Shown here piece by piece: positions 26,572 through 34,922 of a stretch of 64,000 nucleotides of DNA. The position numbers and the translations under genes were made by a program. This DNA comes from Alteribacillus bidgolensis (GTDB lineage Bacteria > Bacillota > Bacilli > Bacillales > Marinococcaceae), in contig NZ_KZ614149.1 in the NCBI RefSeq assembly GCF_002886255.1, positions 3,779,272 to 3,843,271 on the forward strand, given 5' to 3'. The notes beneath the pieces were generated by a model, which worked only from the letters and a program-made list of their open reading frames with translations, searched no databases and was not told where the DNA came from. The stretch's first letter is position 1; each line of letters starts with the position of its first letter.

Positions 26572-28155
26572 TTATTTCATATAAGAGTTTTCGTAGAAGG
26601 TGAGTTGTGGGTATTTATCTTTTGTCATATTCATTTGGAATTCATTATCGAATAAAGCAACCATTCTTCCATCTCTGTCTACAGCCAGGTTTTTCTGGCG
26701 TTTTTTAAAGGTTTCTAATTCGTCCGGATCTCCATTGACCCACCGTGCAATCGAAAAAGGCAGTTTTTCGAGGCGAATATCTGCATTATACTCATTTTTT
26801 AAGCGATATTCCATCACTTCAAATTGCAGAACCCCTACGACACCTATTATTTGCTGTTCAGGATATTTGTTATACGTTTGAAATAACTGAACAGCACCTT
26901 CTTCAGTCAGCTGCTGTAAGCCTTTTTCAAATGATTTGTGCTTCATGGCATCTTTCACTGAAATAGCTGCAAAATGTTCTGGAGAGAAGTGAGGCATTTC
27001 ATCAAATTGAAAATCACTGCTGTCAGCTAATGTGTCTCCAATTCGAAAGGTGCCTGGGTCATATAATCCAATAATATCTCCGGCATAGGCTTCTTTTACA
27101 ATATTTCGGTCCTGGGCTAAAAATTGAGTAGGCTGCGCTAAACGCATTGATTTGCTAAGGCGGACATGGTTTACGTACATTCCTTGCGTATACTTACCAG
27201 AAGTTATACGTAAAAAAGCTATGCGATCACGGTGTTTTGGATTCATGTTCGCTTGAATCTTAAATACAAAACCCGAAAAGTTGTCTTGTGCCGGTGCAAT
27301 ATATCCTTGATCACTATCACGGCCAACAGGTGCAGGAGCCAGGTTCAAAAAGTGTTCGAGAAAGTTCTGCACCCCGAAATTAGATATAGCACTCCCAAAA
27401 AATACAGGAGTTAATTCGCCGCTCTTAATTTTACGTTCATCGTAAGGGTCGCCAGCTACGTCCAAGAGTTCCATTTCTTCTCTGAATTGAGCAAGCAGAG
27501 AAGCATCAATCATTTCATCAAGCATCGGGTCATCCGGACCGCTCGTTTGTTTGATCTCCACATGAGAAGGATTGTCTGCATTATAAAGTTCTACTTTTTT
27601 GGAATGACGGTCATATATACCATAAAAGTCCATTCCCATACCAATAGGCCAGTTCATTGGGTATGAGCGAATGCCGAGCAGGTTTTCCATTTCTTCCATG
27701 AGTTCAAATGGATCTCTTCCTTGCCGGTCGAGTTTATTGATAAATGTAAAAATAGGAATACCCCGCATACTGCAGACTTTAAACAATTTTTTGGTCTGGG
27801 CCTCGACCCCTTTTGCTGCGTCAATCAACATCGTAGCAGAGTCAGCGGCTGTCAGCGTACGATAGGTATCTTCACTAAAATCTTCGTGTCCAGGAGTGTC
27901 TAGTATATTAATTTGATGATCTTTATAGTGAAATTCCATAACAGAGCTGGTAACAGAAATACCGCGCTGTTTTTCAATTTCCATCCAGTCACTGGTTGCA
28001 TGCTTTGTATTTTTCTTTCCCTTTACAGTACCAGCTTCTCGAATGGCTCCTCCAAAATAAAGAAGTTTCTCGGTTAAAGTGGTCTTCCCCGCGTCAGGGT
28101 GAGAAATAATAGCAAACGTTTTTCGAGATTGTATTTCTTCCTCTAGCTTACTCAT
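26572..28155 (-). CDS. prfC: Peptide chain release factor 3
   Basis: 527-residue translational GTPase that recycles class I release factors from the ribosome after termination. The GTP-binding motifs are visible: G1 HPDAGKTT (residues 19-26), G3 DTPGHEDF (about 87-94), G4 NKLD (about 141-144). EF-Tu-like domain 2 and the RF3-specific C-terminal domain follow. The ATG has an AAGGAGAAAGGG region upstream. Length is standard. It stands alone between a bidirectional terminator and the IS605-like segment. Confidence 0.96.
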   Translation of the reverse strand: MSKLEEEIQSRKTFAIISHPDAGKTTLTEKLLYFGGAIREAGTVKGKKNTKHATSDWMEIEKQRGISVTSSVMEFHYKDHQINILDTPGHEDFSEDTYRTLTAADSATMLIDAAKGVEAQTKKLFKVCSMRGIPIFTFINKLDRQGRDPFELMEEMENLLGIRSYPMNWPIGMGMDFYGIYDRHSKKVELYNADNPSHVEIKQTSGPDDPMLDEMIDASLLAQFREEMELLDVAGDPYDERKIKSGELTPVFFGSAISNFGVQNFLEHFLNLAPAPVGRDSDQGYIAPAQDNFSGFVFKIQANMNPKHRDRIAFLRITSGKYTQGMYVNHVRLSKSMRLAQPTQFLAQDRNIVKEAYAGDIIGLYDPGTFRIGDTLADSSDFQFDEMPHFSPEHFAAISVKDAMKHKSFEKGLQQLTEEGAVQLFQTYNKYPEQQIIGVVGVLQFEVMEYRLKNEYNADIRLEKLPFSIARWVNGDPDELETFKKRQKNLAVDRDGRMVALFDNEFQMNMTKDKYPQLTFYENSYMK

Positions 28156-28284
28156 CTATATAAACCCTTTCTCCTTCATAATCAAATAACTCAACCCTTT
28201 CATCATAAACGATCCATTAATTTTACACAAATAAATCTGTCAGCAAGAGCCAACAGATTTGGTTGATTTATCGTTTTAGGCGAG

Positions 28285-28646
28285 AAGACCCCCTCTTCCA
28301 TTTTGTACAGGGCGTAGCCCAAAAATAAGGGGGAGATGAATCACCTTTTTGCGTAGCAAAACAAGCTTCGTATGGTATCATATTCCTGTACAGATTGCTC
28401 TTTGAAAACGGAGGATATGAGGTTCTGACAGGAAATTCGTCTGTCAGGTGAAATCTTCAACGTTCAACCGCCCCTCTCTGCTGAAAAGCGAAATCCAAGC
28501 AGTAGGCAGGAAGGTTGAGTTCAACGTACGAACGATGAGTATTAACCGCAGGGACTGCGGAGTTAGCCTGCTAAAATAACTTTCGATTACGAGAGTGTTC
28601 GCAGGAATCTACCACTTCAAGCGTTAGCTAAGTGGTGGTAGTTCAA
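28285..28646 (+). mobile_element. IS200/IS605-type end with guide-RNA-like structured segment, no transposase gene
   Basis: The right end has the family look: the imperfect hairpin CTACCACTT/AAGTGGTGGTAG with AGCGTTAGCT in the loop (28609-28641), then GTTCAA. Upstream are a run of hairpins (CTGACAG/CTGTCAG near 28416-28440, CCGCAG/CTGCGG near 28548-28562) preceded by GGAGGATATGAGG, resembling the structured 3' segment (omega/guide RNA) that follows tnpB genes. A CCCCCTCTT/AAGGGGGAG palindrome near 28290-28335 may be the left end. No tnpA or tnpB frame is present. The right end overlaps the stop codon of the RsbR-like gene. Boundaries are approximate; identification is from pattern memory. Confidence 0.55.
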
Positions 28647-29491
28647 GAAGTGTATTCTGAATGGTGTAAAAGAGCTTGTTCTAATGTTAAAAACTTAGCA
28701 ATGTGTTTAAAAGAAATCCCTAACTGAACAATCGTTTGTGAAAGTTCCGGTCTCATACCGGATATACTCGCGTCAATACCCAATAGCTGTAATGCATCGA
28801 TTAATTGGTTTAAATGCTGTGCAAACCATGTATTAATTGTATTAATACCAGAGAGATCAATAATAATATAGGATAATTCTAATTCCGTAGCTCTTTCTAA
28901 GGTTCTTTTTTGTAAAAACTCAGAACGCTCATCATCCATATCCCCAATTAGCGGAAGGACGGCTGTTCCTTGTTTTATTGGAACAACAGGTACAGAAATT
29001 TCCTGCATCTGAGATTTAGCATGTTCTAATTCAACAATATGCTGGTGTAAAAAAGTATGGCTGAAAGCATAAGTAGCTTGATCAAGAAGGGATTCAAATT
29101 TACTGTAAATATAAAAAGCATCGTGAAGAGGGAGATTATCTTCTAAGCAGTGCTGTTCAATAACTTCTGTTAAGATTTCTCTGTAAAATGGAAAGACAAG
29201 TAGTGCCGTAGAAAGGATTACATTGTGCTTTATACAATAATCAGCTGCTTTTTCTCCCCATGTTCTAATTTGAGATATTAAACTTCCTGATTCTGCAAGC
29301 TGATTTATGACTCCTGCGCCTATCGTAGCAAAAAGTTCCTCTCTTAGTTTAGTAATATAATCGTTGTTTTTTGCAAACCTGAAGCGAGAATCGTTATTTT
29401 GCAAATTATCCATTTTCTCGCTTAATATCGTTTTGTTTTTTAAGAGAAATTCTCCGATATTTTGTATGGTTTGCGGATTCTCGTTGTCCAT
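28643..29491 (-). CDS. RsbR-family stressosome protein (STAS domain), paralogue
   Basis: 282 residues: an N-terminal RsbR-type globin-like sensor half (about 1-150) and a C-terminal STAS domain. Such proteins form the stressosome with RsbS and RsbT. Aligning with B. subtilis RsbRA, the second phosphorylation site (T205) is kept as T in SGINTINTWF, but the first (T171) is replaced by aspartate in IGDMDDERSEF. The region RPELSQTIVQLGI is conserved. It lies about 17 kb from the rsb operon. The stop codon falls within the end of the neighbouring IS605-like element, so the last residues may be altered. The ATG has GAGGGGTTG upstream. Confidence 0.88.
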   Translation of the reverse strand: MDNENPQTIQNIGEFLLKNKTILSEKMDNLQNNDSRFRFAKNNDYITKLREELFATIGAGVINQLAESGSLISQIRTWGEKAADYCIKHNVILSTALLVFPFYREILTEVIEQHCLEDNLPLHDAFYIYSKFESLLDQATYAFSHTFLHQHIVELEHAKSQMQEISVPVVPIKQGTAVLPLIGDMDDERSEFLQKRTLERATELELSYIIIDLSGINTINTWFAQHLNQLIDALQLLGIDASISGMRPELSQTIVQLGISFKHIAKFLTLEQALLHHSEYTS

Positions 29492-29758
29492 TAAAATTCA
29501 ACCCCTCGTTCTTTCTAAATGTTATGTATATAAAGATACAGGTATAAATCTTAAAAATAATACCCTTTTTGGTAAACATCCAAACTTATTATTCCTCTTT
29601 TCTTTTAAAAAAATTTAACACAATATGGGAAAATTTTAAAAAAATATAGGAATTACCAAATTTAGCTTTAAGAGGAAAAGACATGTGGTAAAGTGAAACT
29701 AAAGCAAGAGATGAACACAAAATGTTCATACTCTTCCATCTATAAAGGAGGAATTATA

Positions 29759-29893
29759 ATGAGTAAAAAATTTCTTTATACTTTATTGTCTGGGATATTA
29801 GCAACAAGTGTTCTAGCGGCTTGCGGTGACGTGGAAGAGGATCCTGCGATGGAAGAAGACGGCGGCATGGAAGAAGACGCTGGAATAGAATAA
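29759..29893 (+). CDS. Small acidic lipoprotein
   Basis: 44 residues. A lipoprotein signal (KKFLYTLLSGILATSVLAAC) has its lipobox cysteine at residue 22, so the mature peptide is only about 23 residues, almost all Asp, Glu, Gly and Met (EEDGGMEEDAG). Anchored on the outer face of the membrane. A perfect AAAGGAGG ribosome binding site and a strong terminator confirm the gene. Function unknown; the acidic composition fits a salt-adapted cell surface. Confidence 0.8.
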   Translation: MSKKFLYTLLSGILATSVLAACGDVEEDPAMEEDGGMEEDAGIE

Positions 29894-29908
29894 AAAAATA
29901 CAATGACG

Positions 29909-29939
29909 AAAGCGCTGATGGAAGCAGCGCTTTTTTTTT
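29909..29939 (+). terminator. Intrinsic terminator of the small lipoprotein gene
   Basis: AAAGCGCTG/CAGCGCTTT hairpin followed by T9. Confidence 0.9.
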
Positions 29940-30276
29940 ACACTGTTAGTTAGGTGTTTGCTTTTTAAAGCGATAACCCAAGAAAAGTAAAAAGCTCATC
30001 AGTAATCAAGCAAGACTTTATTACGTATACTTTCCGTATTTATTACATCTTTGTAACAATAAGAGAGTAAAAAGACCTAAATATTGAACGATTTAACGCA
30101 ACTTTAGATGTGTAATGTCATAAATAAAAGTATTTTTGTAATTAAATATTGAAAAGAATTAAAAGTGAAATAAGCATATCGTTTCAATGAAGTAATTAAC
30201 ATATGGTACCAACAATTTCCCTCCCCCCTTTCGAAGTTTCATAGTTATGGCATAATAAGTGGCGGAGGTGTTAAAT
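29940..30276. other. AT-rich intergenic region before the CAP-domain gene
   Basis: No gene found. The only suggestive signal is TATGGCATAAT (about 30246-30256), an extended -10-like sequence near the CAP gene. The rest is AT-rich with no clear repeats. Confidence 0.4.
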
Positions 30277-31104
30277 ATGAAAAAAATCGTTTTATCACTT
30301 GCCGTATTAATTGCTTTCCCAGCGGCAGTGAATGCTCATGAAAGTCAACCAGTTGAGTCTGGAGAACTCTTTTCAAAATTAGCTGAACAGAGTAACTTGA
30401 CGGAAAACGAGTTATTTCAAGCTATTCCGGAATTAGAAGAGTTGGATGTATATAATATAATAGAACAATACACTAATCCGGGGGAAGTAACGGAACAACC
30501 TGATGAAGGTCAAGCGGCAGAGGAAGAAGAAACAACACCAGCTGCTGAACAAACAGCAGAGGAAGAAGAAACAACACCAGCTGCTGAACAAGCGGCAGAG
30601 GAAGAAGAAACAACTCCAACTGCTGAAGAACAAGCTCCAGCTGCAGAGCAGCAAGCTCCTGCGAATGAAGATACAGCAACTGAACAAGAAACAGTAAATG
30701 ACGAAGAAGTTGCAAGTGAAAGTGAATTTGAACAAGAAGTCATTCGTTTGACAAATGAGGAAAGAGAAAAGCAAGGTCTGCAGCCTCTTGAACCATATAG
30801 TGAGCTTTCTGATGTGGCAAGAGACAAGTCTGAAGACATGAGAGATGCTGGATACTTTTCTCACAACAGTCCGAATTACGGCAGCCCATTTGACATGATG
30901 GATACTTATGGTATCGAGTATCAAGGTGCTGGTGAAAACATTGCTGCTGGTCAGCAATCTCCTGAGCAAGTTGTAGAAGGCTGGATGAACTCAGAAGGTC
31001 ACCGTGAAAACATTTTAAATGGCAGCTTCACTCACATCGGTGTCGGACATGCTGAAGGCGGAAGCTATGGTAATTATTGGACACAAATGTTTGTTACAAA
31101 ATAA
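30277..31104 (+). CDS. Secreted CAP-domain (SCP/YkwD-like) protein
   Basis: 275 residues. Cleavable signal peptide (KKIVLSLAVLIAFPAAVNA), a short helical region, an acidic low-complexity linker (about residues 70-150) containing three 13-residue repeats AEEEETTPAAEQ-like, then a C-terminal CAP domain (about 155-275) with the usual SHNSP, GENIA and EGHRENIL motifs. CAP proteins of bacilli are extracellular or wall-associated; the catalytic role is uncertain. The ATG at 30277 follows GGCGGAGGTG; an upstream in-frame GTG (30259) overlaps that site. Terminator follows. Confidence 0.9.
   Translation: MKKIVLSLAVLIAFPAAVNAHESQPVESGELFSKLAEQSNLTENELFQAIPELEELDVYNIIEQYTNPGEVTEQPDEGQAAEEEETTPAAEQTAEEEETTPAAEQAAEEEETTPTAEEQAPAAEQQAPANEDTATEQETVNDEEVASESEFEQEVIRLTNEEREKQGLQPLEPYSELSDVARDKSEDMRDAGYFSHNSPNYGSPFDMMDTYGIEYQGAGENIAAGQQSPEQVVEGWMNSEGHRENILNGSFTHIGVGHAEGGSYGNYWTQMFVTK
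30514..30630 (+). repeat. Three 39-bp tandem repeats inside the CAP gene
   Basis: Units 30514-30552 and 30553-30591 are identical but for two bases; the third (from 30592) is diverged at its end. Each encodes (A/T)AEEEETTPAAEQ. Tandem coding repeats of this kind change length by slippage. Confidence 0.85.
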
Positions 31105-31128
31105 AGAGTTCGATTGACGAAGGTCTTC

Positions 31129-31169
31129 AAGAGCAGCAAACGGTTCAAAAGTTTGCTGCTCTTTCTTTG
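31129..31169 (+). terminator. Intrinsic terminator of the CAP gene
   Basis: AAGAGCAGCAAAC pairs with GTTTGCTGCTCTT, followed by TCTTTG; repeat copy C starts immediately after. Confidence 0.88.
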
Positions 31170-31170
31170 T

Positions 31171-31243
31171 ACTTTAGAAATGTTTAACTTTGTGAAGGAA
31201 CAAAGAATAGCTATAGGACACGGCAGTAAGCCGAGTTTTTCCA
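31171..31243 (+). repeat. Dispersed two-hairpin repeat, copy C (internally deleted)
   Basis: Begins ACTTTAGAAATGTTTAACTT directly after the CAP terminator, lacks the central TATAAGCAAAACTACG part, and ends CGGCAGTAAGCCGAG plus T-tract. Confidence 0.7.
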
Positions 31244-31338
31244 AGGTTTAAAGCAGAAGAATTGAAACAATGGAAAAATCATGAGAGGATAGATTGCGGA
31301 CAGTTTGCGGATAAATAGCATAAGGAGTGAAAAACACC

Positions 31339-31950
31339 ATGACTACTATTGAACTAATGAAAGAACGTCATTCCATTCGTAAATACGACAGCGAATATAA
31401 AATCCCAGAAGAAGATTTGCATGAAATAATAGAAGCCGCATCACAAGCGCCTTCTTCCTGGAACCTTCAACATTGGAGGTTTTTAGCTGTTCAATCGGAT
31501 GAGAAAAAACAGGAGCTTTTGCCGATTGCTTATAATCAGCAGCAAGTCCAGGATAGCTCCGTTACCATCGCCATATTAGGAGACAAAGAGGCTAATCAAT
31601 CTGCTGATACGGTCTTTGATGAGTCTGTAAAAAGCGGAGTGATAACAGACGAGGTTAAAAATCAAATTGTGGCAAATATTCATGGTGCTTATGAGCAAGA
31701 AGGGTTTGCGCATAAAGAGGCTTTAATTAATGCTTCATTAGCTGCTATGCAGTTAATGCTTGCTGCCAAAGAAAAGGGATATGATTCTGTTCCAATGGGT
31801 GGTTTCGATAAAGAAAAATTAATGGAGGCATTTAACATTCCGGACCGCTATATTCCTATAATGCTTATCTCATTAGGCAAAGGACACGGAACAACACGTG
31901 AATCATTCCGTTTTCCCGTTGAGGATGTCCTAATAAAAGAATCATTTTAA
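31339..31950 (+). CDS. Nitroreductase-family flavoprotein
   Basis: 203 residues of the FMN-dependent nitroreductase superfamily: RHSIRKYD near the N-terminus (FMN phosphate contacts), ASQAPSSWNLQHWRF (about residues 38-52) and a C-terminal MLISLGKG. Such enzymes reduce nitro compounds or quinones with NAD(P)H; the closest picture is the B. subtilis YodC/YdgI type. ATG 31339 is chosen over the GTG at 31327, which overlaps the AAGGAG site. A terminator ends the unit. The physiological substrate is unknown. Confidence 0.87.
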   Translation: MTTIELMKERHSIRKYDSEYKIPEEDLHEIIEAASQAPSSWNLQHWRFLAVQSDEKKQELLPIAYNQQQVQDSSVTIAILGDKEANQSADTVFDESVKSGVITDEVKNQIVANIHGAYEQEGFAHKEALINASLAAMQLMLAAKEKGYDSVPMGGFDKEKLMEAFNIPDRYIPIMLISLGKGHGTTRESFRFPVEDVLIKESF

Positions 31951-31965
31951 AATAAGGAAAACAAG

Positions 31966-32000
31966 AACCCTCCTGTTATGATAACTAGGAGGGTTTTTGT
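31966..32000 (+). terminator. Intrinsic terminator of the nitroreductase gene
   Basis: AACCCTCCT pairs with AGGAGGGTT, followed by TTTTGTT. Confidence 0.85.
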
Positions 32001-32057
32001 TACACACGGTTAGGAAAAGTTTTAATAGGTTGGCATTTGAGGTGCAATGTTTTTAAA

Positions 32058-32702
32058 TCATAACGGCAGTACATAAAGGAAAATAGCAAAGAAATGCATA
32101 ATAGATCCTCCAAGTACAAATACATGCCATACTGCATGATGATAAGGGAAGTGTCTCCACATATAAAAAATTGTGCCAATCGTATACAGCAAACCGCCGC
32201 CTACGAGAAAACCAATCCCTCCAGCTGGAAGAGCGGAAGTTAATGGCTGCCAAGCAAAGATAATAATCCATCCCATAAGAATGTAAAAGAGAGTAGATAG
32301 AAACATAAATTTTTTTACGAAAAAGGCTTTGAAGCCAACACCAAAAATCGCAAGGCCCCACACAATCCCAAATAACGTCCAGCTTAAAGCTCCCTCTATA
32401 ACGTGAAACAAAAAAGGAGTGTAAGTACCAGCTATAAATAAATAAATAGAAGCGTGATCAAAGATTTCAAATAGGTCTTTAACTTTCCCTTTCTTAAAAC
32501 TGTGCAGCAGTGTTGAGGAAACATAAAGTAATAACATAGTAGCTCCATAAATGGAGACGCTTAGTATATGGAACGAAGTGCCATGAATGCTTGCGAATAC
32601 TACAAGAAGGGTGATAGCTGCAATGCTTAAAACTATACCAACAGCGTGTGTAGCAGCATTTGCTATTTCTTCTCGCCGGGAAAACGTGTGGACTGCTGCC
32701 AT
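32058..32702 (-). CDS. trhA: Hemolysin III / PAQR-family membrane protein (TrhA-like)
   Basis: 214 residues with seven membrane helices. Family signatures are visible: EEIANAATHAVG at the start, SSTLLHSF with a conserved histidine, DHASIYLFIAGTYTPF, and the closing HHAVWHVFVLGGSIMHFFAI with the metal-binding histidines. Bacterial members (B. subtilis YplQ) are implicated in membrane lipid homeostasis rather than haemolysis. The start ATG has GGAAAGGAAG upstream. Monocistronic. Confidence 0.93.
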   Translation of the reverse strand: MAAVHTFSRREEIANAATHAVGIVLSIAAITLLVVFASIHGTSFHILSVSIYGATMLLLYVSSTLLHSFKKGKVKDLFEIFDHASIYLFIAGTYTPFLFHVIEGALSWTLFGIVWGLAIFGVGFKAFFVKKFMFLSTLFYILMGWIIIFAWQPLTSALPAGGIGFLVGGGLLYTIGTIFYMWRHFPYHHAVWHVFVLGGSIMHFFAIFLYVLPL

Positions 32703-32854
32703 AACATATTTCTTCCTTTCCTACATTTCTTACTTCGGGCCCATTATTTGACCGAAGATCCGCCGGGCAATGGAAAAGCCTCATTTATACCAGTTTGCTT
32801 ATGGATGATCAACAGTTAAGATAGCGGATGCAATTTTTCAGCTTCCATATCCGT

Positions 32855-33163
32855 TTACATCCATTTTTCGCCCCAACCTTGAATAGATTCAATAACAGGA
32901 GCCAAGTCTTTTCCTTTTAGGGTCAGACTATATTCAATACGTACTGGTTTTTCAGGGAAAACAGTGCGTTCTACAATATTGTTTTCCTCTAATTCCTTTA
33001 TGCGTTCTGTTAATATTCTATCGCTCATTTCAGGAATTTGTGCTTTTATATCCTTAAATCGTTTAGGTCCGCCTAATAGTACGCGAATGATGAGGCCAGT
33101 CCATTTCTTACCAAGCAGTTCGACAGCTGCTTCGTATTTGGGACACATCTTTGTATAATCCAT
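32855..33163 (-). CDS. HxlR-family redox regulator, YodB-like
   Basis: 102-residue winged-helix regulator. The N-terminal MCPKYE puts a cysteine at residue 7, equivalent to Cys6 of B. subtilis YodB, which senses quinones and diamide. GPKRFKDIKAQIPEMSDRIL is the recognition region. The two extra C-terminal cysteines of YodB are absent, so this would be a one-Cys sensor. ATG 33163 follows AGAGGTGAGG; a GTG three codons earlier is inside that site. Divergent from wrbA, whose promoter carries a palindrome, so it probably represses the quinone oxidoreductase. Confidence 0.88.
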   Translation of the reverse strand: MDYTKMCPKYEAAVELLGKKWTGLIIRVLLGGPKRFKDIKAQIPEMSDRILTERIKELEENNIVERTVFPEKPVRIEYSLTLKGKDLAPVIESIQGWGEKWM

Positions 33164-33242
33164 TATCCTCACCTCTTTATTGTTTTATTCTAACATATCT
33201 TGAATGTTTATCGTAATAGTAAGCAGGGAAGCATAAGGACAG

Positions 33243-33274
33243 TACTTGACAAAAGTAAGTAAAAAAAATAAAAT
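33243..33274 (+). promoter_or_regulatory. wrbA promoter with embedded palindromic operator
   Basis: TTGACA (33246-33251), 17-base spacer, TAAAAT (33269-33274). The palindrome TACTTGACAAAAGTA (33243-33257) overlaps the -35 box, a natural place for repression by the divergent HxlR-type protein. Confidence 0.65.
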
Positions 33275-33317
33275 TTATTATAGTTACTTTAAAAAAATAA
33301 GTTAATGAGGTGTTTGT

Positions 33318-33935
33318 ATGGGAAAGATTTTAATTCCATATTATAGTGCTTATGGACATATTTTTGAAATGGCGAAAAAAGTAGCGGAGGGCGCAGAGCA
33401 GGCTGGAGCAGAAGTGAAAATCGTAAAAGTTCCTGAATTTGAAGCGGCGCGGCAAGCTATGTCAGGTCAAGATCCTTACGTTCAAGCACAGGATGCTCAA
33501 AAAGATATCCCCGAAGCGACCCATGATGATTTAACGTGGGCTGACGGTATTATTTGGGGTGTTCCAACCCGCTATGGAACAATGCCTGCCCAAATGAAAC
33601 AATTCCTTGATACAGCTGGTGCGTTATGGATGAATGGGGAACTTGAAGGAAAAGCAACAGCAGTCTTTACAAGTACCGGTTCTATACATGGAGGACAAGA
33701 GGCAACAGCTCTTACTACTTTAGTTCCGCTTCTTCATTTCGGCCTTATATATGTTGGACTTCCTTATGGGGAAAACCAAGAAATGCTTACGACAGACGGC
33801 ATTGGCGGTTCTCCATATGCTGCATCTACAGTTGCAGGACCGGATGGGTCAAACCAGCCAGATGAGAGAGAATTTACTATGGCAGGACGTCTTGGTGCAC
33901 GTGTAGCAGACGTTGCAAGTAAACTTAGTCAATAA
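33318..33935 (+). CDS. wrbA: NAD(P)H:quinone oxidoreductase, WrbA type
   Basis: 205-residue flavodoxin-fold enzyme (type IV NQO) that reduces quinones by two electrons, avoiding semiquinone formation. The FMN-phosphate loop YSAYGHIFEMA (residues 9-19) and the family stretches GVPTRYGTMPAQMKQFLD and STGSIHGGQE are intact. The ATG has GAGGTGT upstream. It is divergent from a YodB-like redox regulator, matching the quinone-stress logic known in B. subtilis. A strong terminator follows. Confidence 0.93.
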   Translation: MGKILIPYYSAYGHIFEMAKKVAEGAEQAGAEVKIVKVPEFEAARQAMSGQDPYVQAQDAQKDIPEATHDDLTWADGIIWGVPTRYGTMPAQMKQFLDTAGALWMNGELEGKATAVFTSTGSIHGGQEATALTTLVPLLHFGLIYVGLPYGENQEMLTTDGIGGSPYAASTVAGPDGSNQPDEREFTMAGRLGARVADVASKLSQ

Positions 33936-33944
33936 TAGAAAATG

Positions 33945-33996
33945 AAAAAACCTGCTTCTAGGTAGTAGACTATCATCCTAGAAGCAGGTTTTTTTC
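33945..33996 (+). terminator. Intrinsic terminator of wrbA
   Basis: AAAAACCTGCTTCTAGG pairs with CCTAGAAGCAGGTTTTT, T-tract follows; the flanking A-run lets it work in both directions. Confidence 0.9.
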
Positions 33997-34048
33997 ATTT
34001 TATACGTTGCTTTATCATTTAGCACCGGCTGGATAGTCTTCGCTTTTT

Positions 34049-34636
34049 TTATTTTGCAAAGACATGGTTTCCGATGACTGAAGTTGTTTCTCTCGTAGCG
34101 ATCCAGTGGTTAGAAGCGATAGCGGGATTATAGAAGAAAAGGGAACCACTGCCTTGTCCTTCAAAAGCTAGTGCCTCTCTAACCGCTTTTTTAGATTCCT
34201 CATCTGCAGGCTGGTTAATCGATCCATCTGAAACCGGGCTGAATGAAGGGTGGCCTGTTGGTGATACTTCATATATAACTTTCTTAATGCTGTCTGGAAA
34301 TTCATCACTTTTTACACGATTTAATACTACTGTAGCTACCGCTACTTTTCCTGCATACGATTCACCCTCGGCTTCTGCACTTACAATTCTCTCTAGTAAA
34401 TTCCTCTCATGAGGATAAATACCTTCTGGGATTTGCAAATATTCTCCCTCATTTACATGCAAAGTGTTTTTTTCATTGACTTCTTTTAGCTCTATGACAG
34501 AAACCCCGTGTTCCATTCCGATAGACCAAAGAGTTTCACCACTTTTAACTGTATATGCTTCAGAAACTTCAGCTGCTGCACTGAATGAAATAAAGGCAGC
34601 AAAAGCAGCACCTGCTATTTTTAACTGTTTAAACAC
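34049..34636 (-). CDS. LysM-containing cell wall hydrolase, SleB/CwlJ type
   Basis: 195 residues: signal peptide (about 1-27), one LysM peptidoglycan-binding domain (about 28-72, YTVKSGETLWSIGMEHG), then a Hydrolase_2 domain (about 78-195) with the AEAEGESYAGKVAVATVVLNR signature and NHWIA near the end. This architecture matches spore cortex-lytic or wall-associated lytic transglycosylases such as YkvT/SleB relatives. The start is a GTG 7 bases after AGGAGGG; no ATG is nearby. Whether it acts in germination or vegetative walls cannot be told. Confidence 0.88.
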   Translation of the reverse strand: MFKQLKIAGAAFAAFISFSAAAEVSEAYTVKSGETLWSIGMEHGVSVIELKEVNEKNTLHVNEGEYLQIPEGIYPHERNLLERIVSAEAEGESYAGKVAVATVVLNRVKSDEFPDSIKKVIYEVSPTGHPSFSPVSDGSINQPADEESKKAVREALAFEGQGSGSLFFYNPAIASNHWIATRETTSVIGNHVFAK

Positions 34637-34922
34637 CCAAATTCCCTCCTAGTTGAATTTTTCACAACGTAAGAGTACCAAGAGGGAGTAATGAATTGTT
34701 TAGGAAATAGAATCCAATTGCGATTAAGCTGAATAAAACCTCTATAGATCAAGGGTTAACAATAATATTAAAAAAGTATTACAAATATTATAATGATGTA
34801 ATATATCCTAGGTCTTTGATATTATTAAAGTATTATGAAGAATATACACATATTTTCCATGAGAAATTTTGCAAATTATCATAATCAATCTTATGATCCT
34901 GAAAGGAAGGTTGAAGCTCAGA

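Noticed and set aside
30511..30630. Possible CRISPR-like array
   Set aside because: The repeats are directly tandem without spacers and encode protein; no cas genes occur in the window.
30433..30969. Long antisense and out-of-frame open frames in the CAP gene
   Set aside because: They arise from the GAA/GCA-rich tandem repeats read in other frames; low complexity and no start signals.
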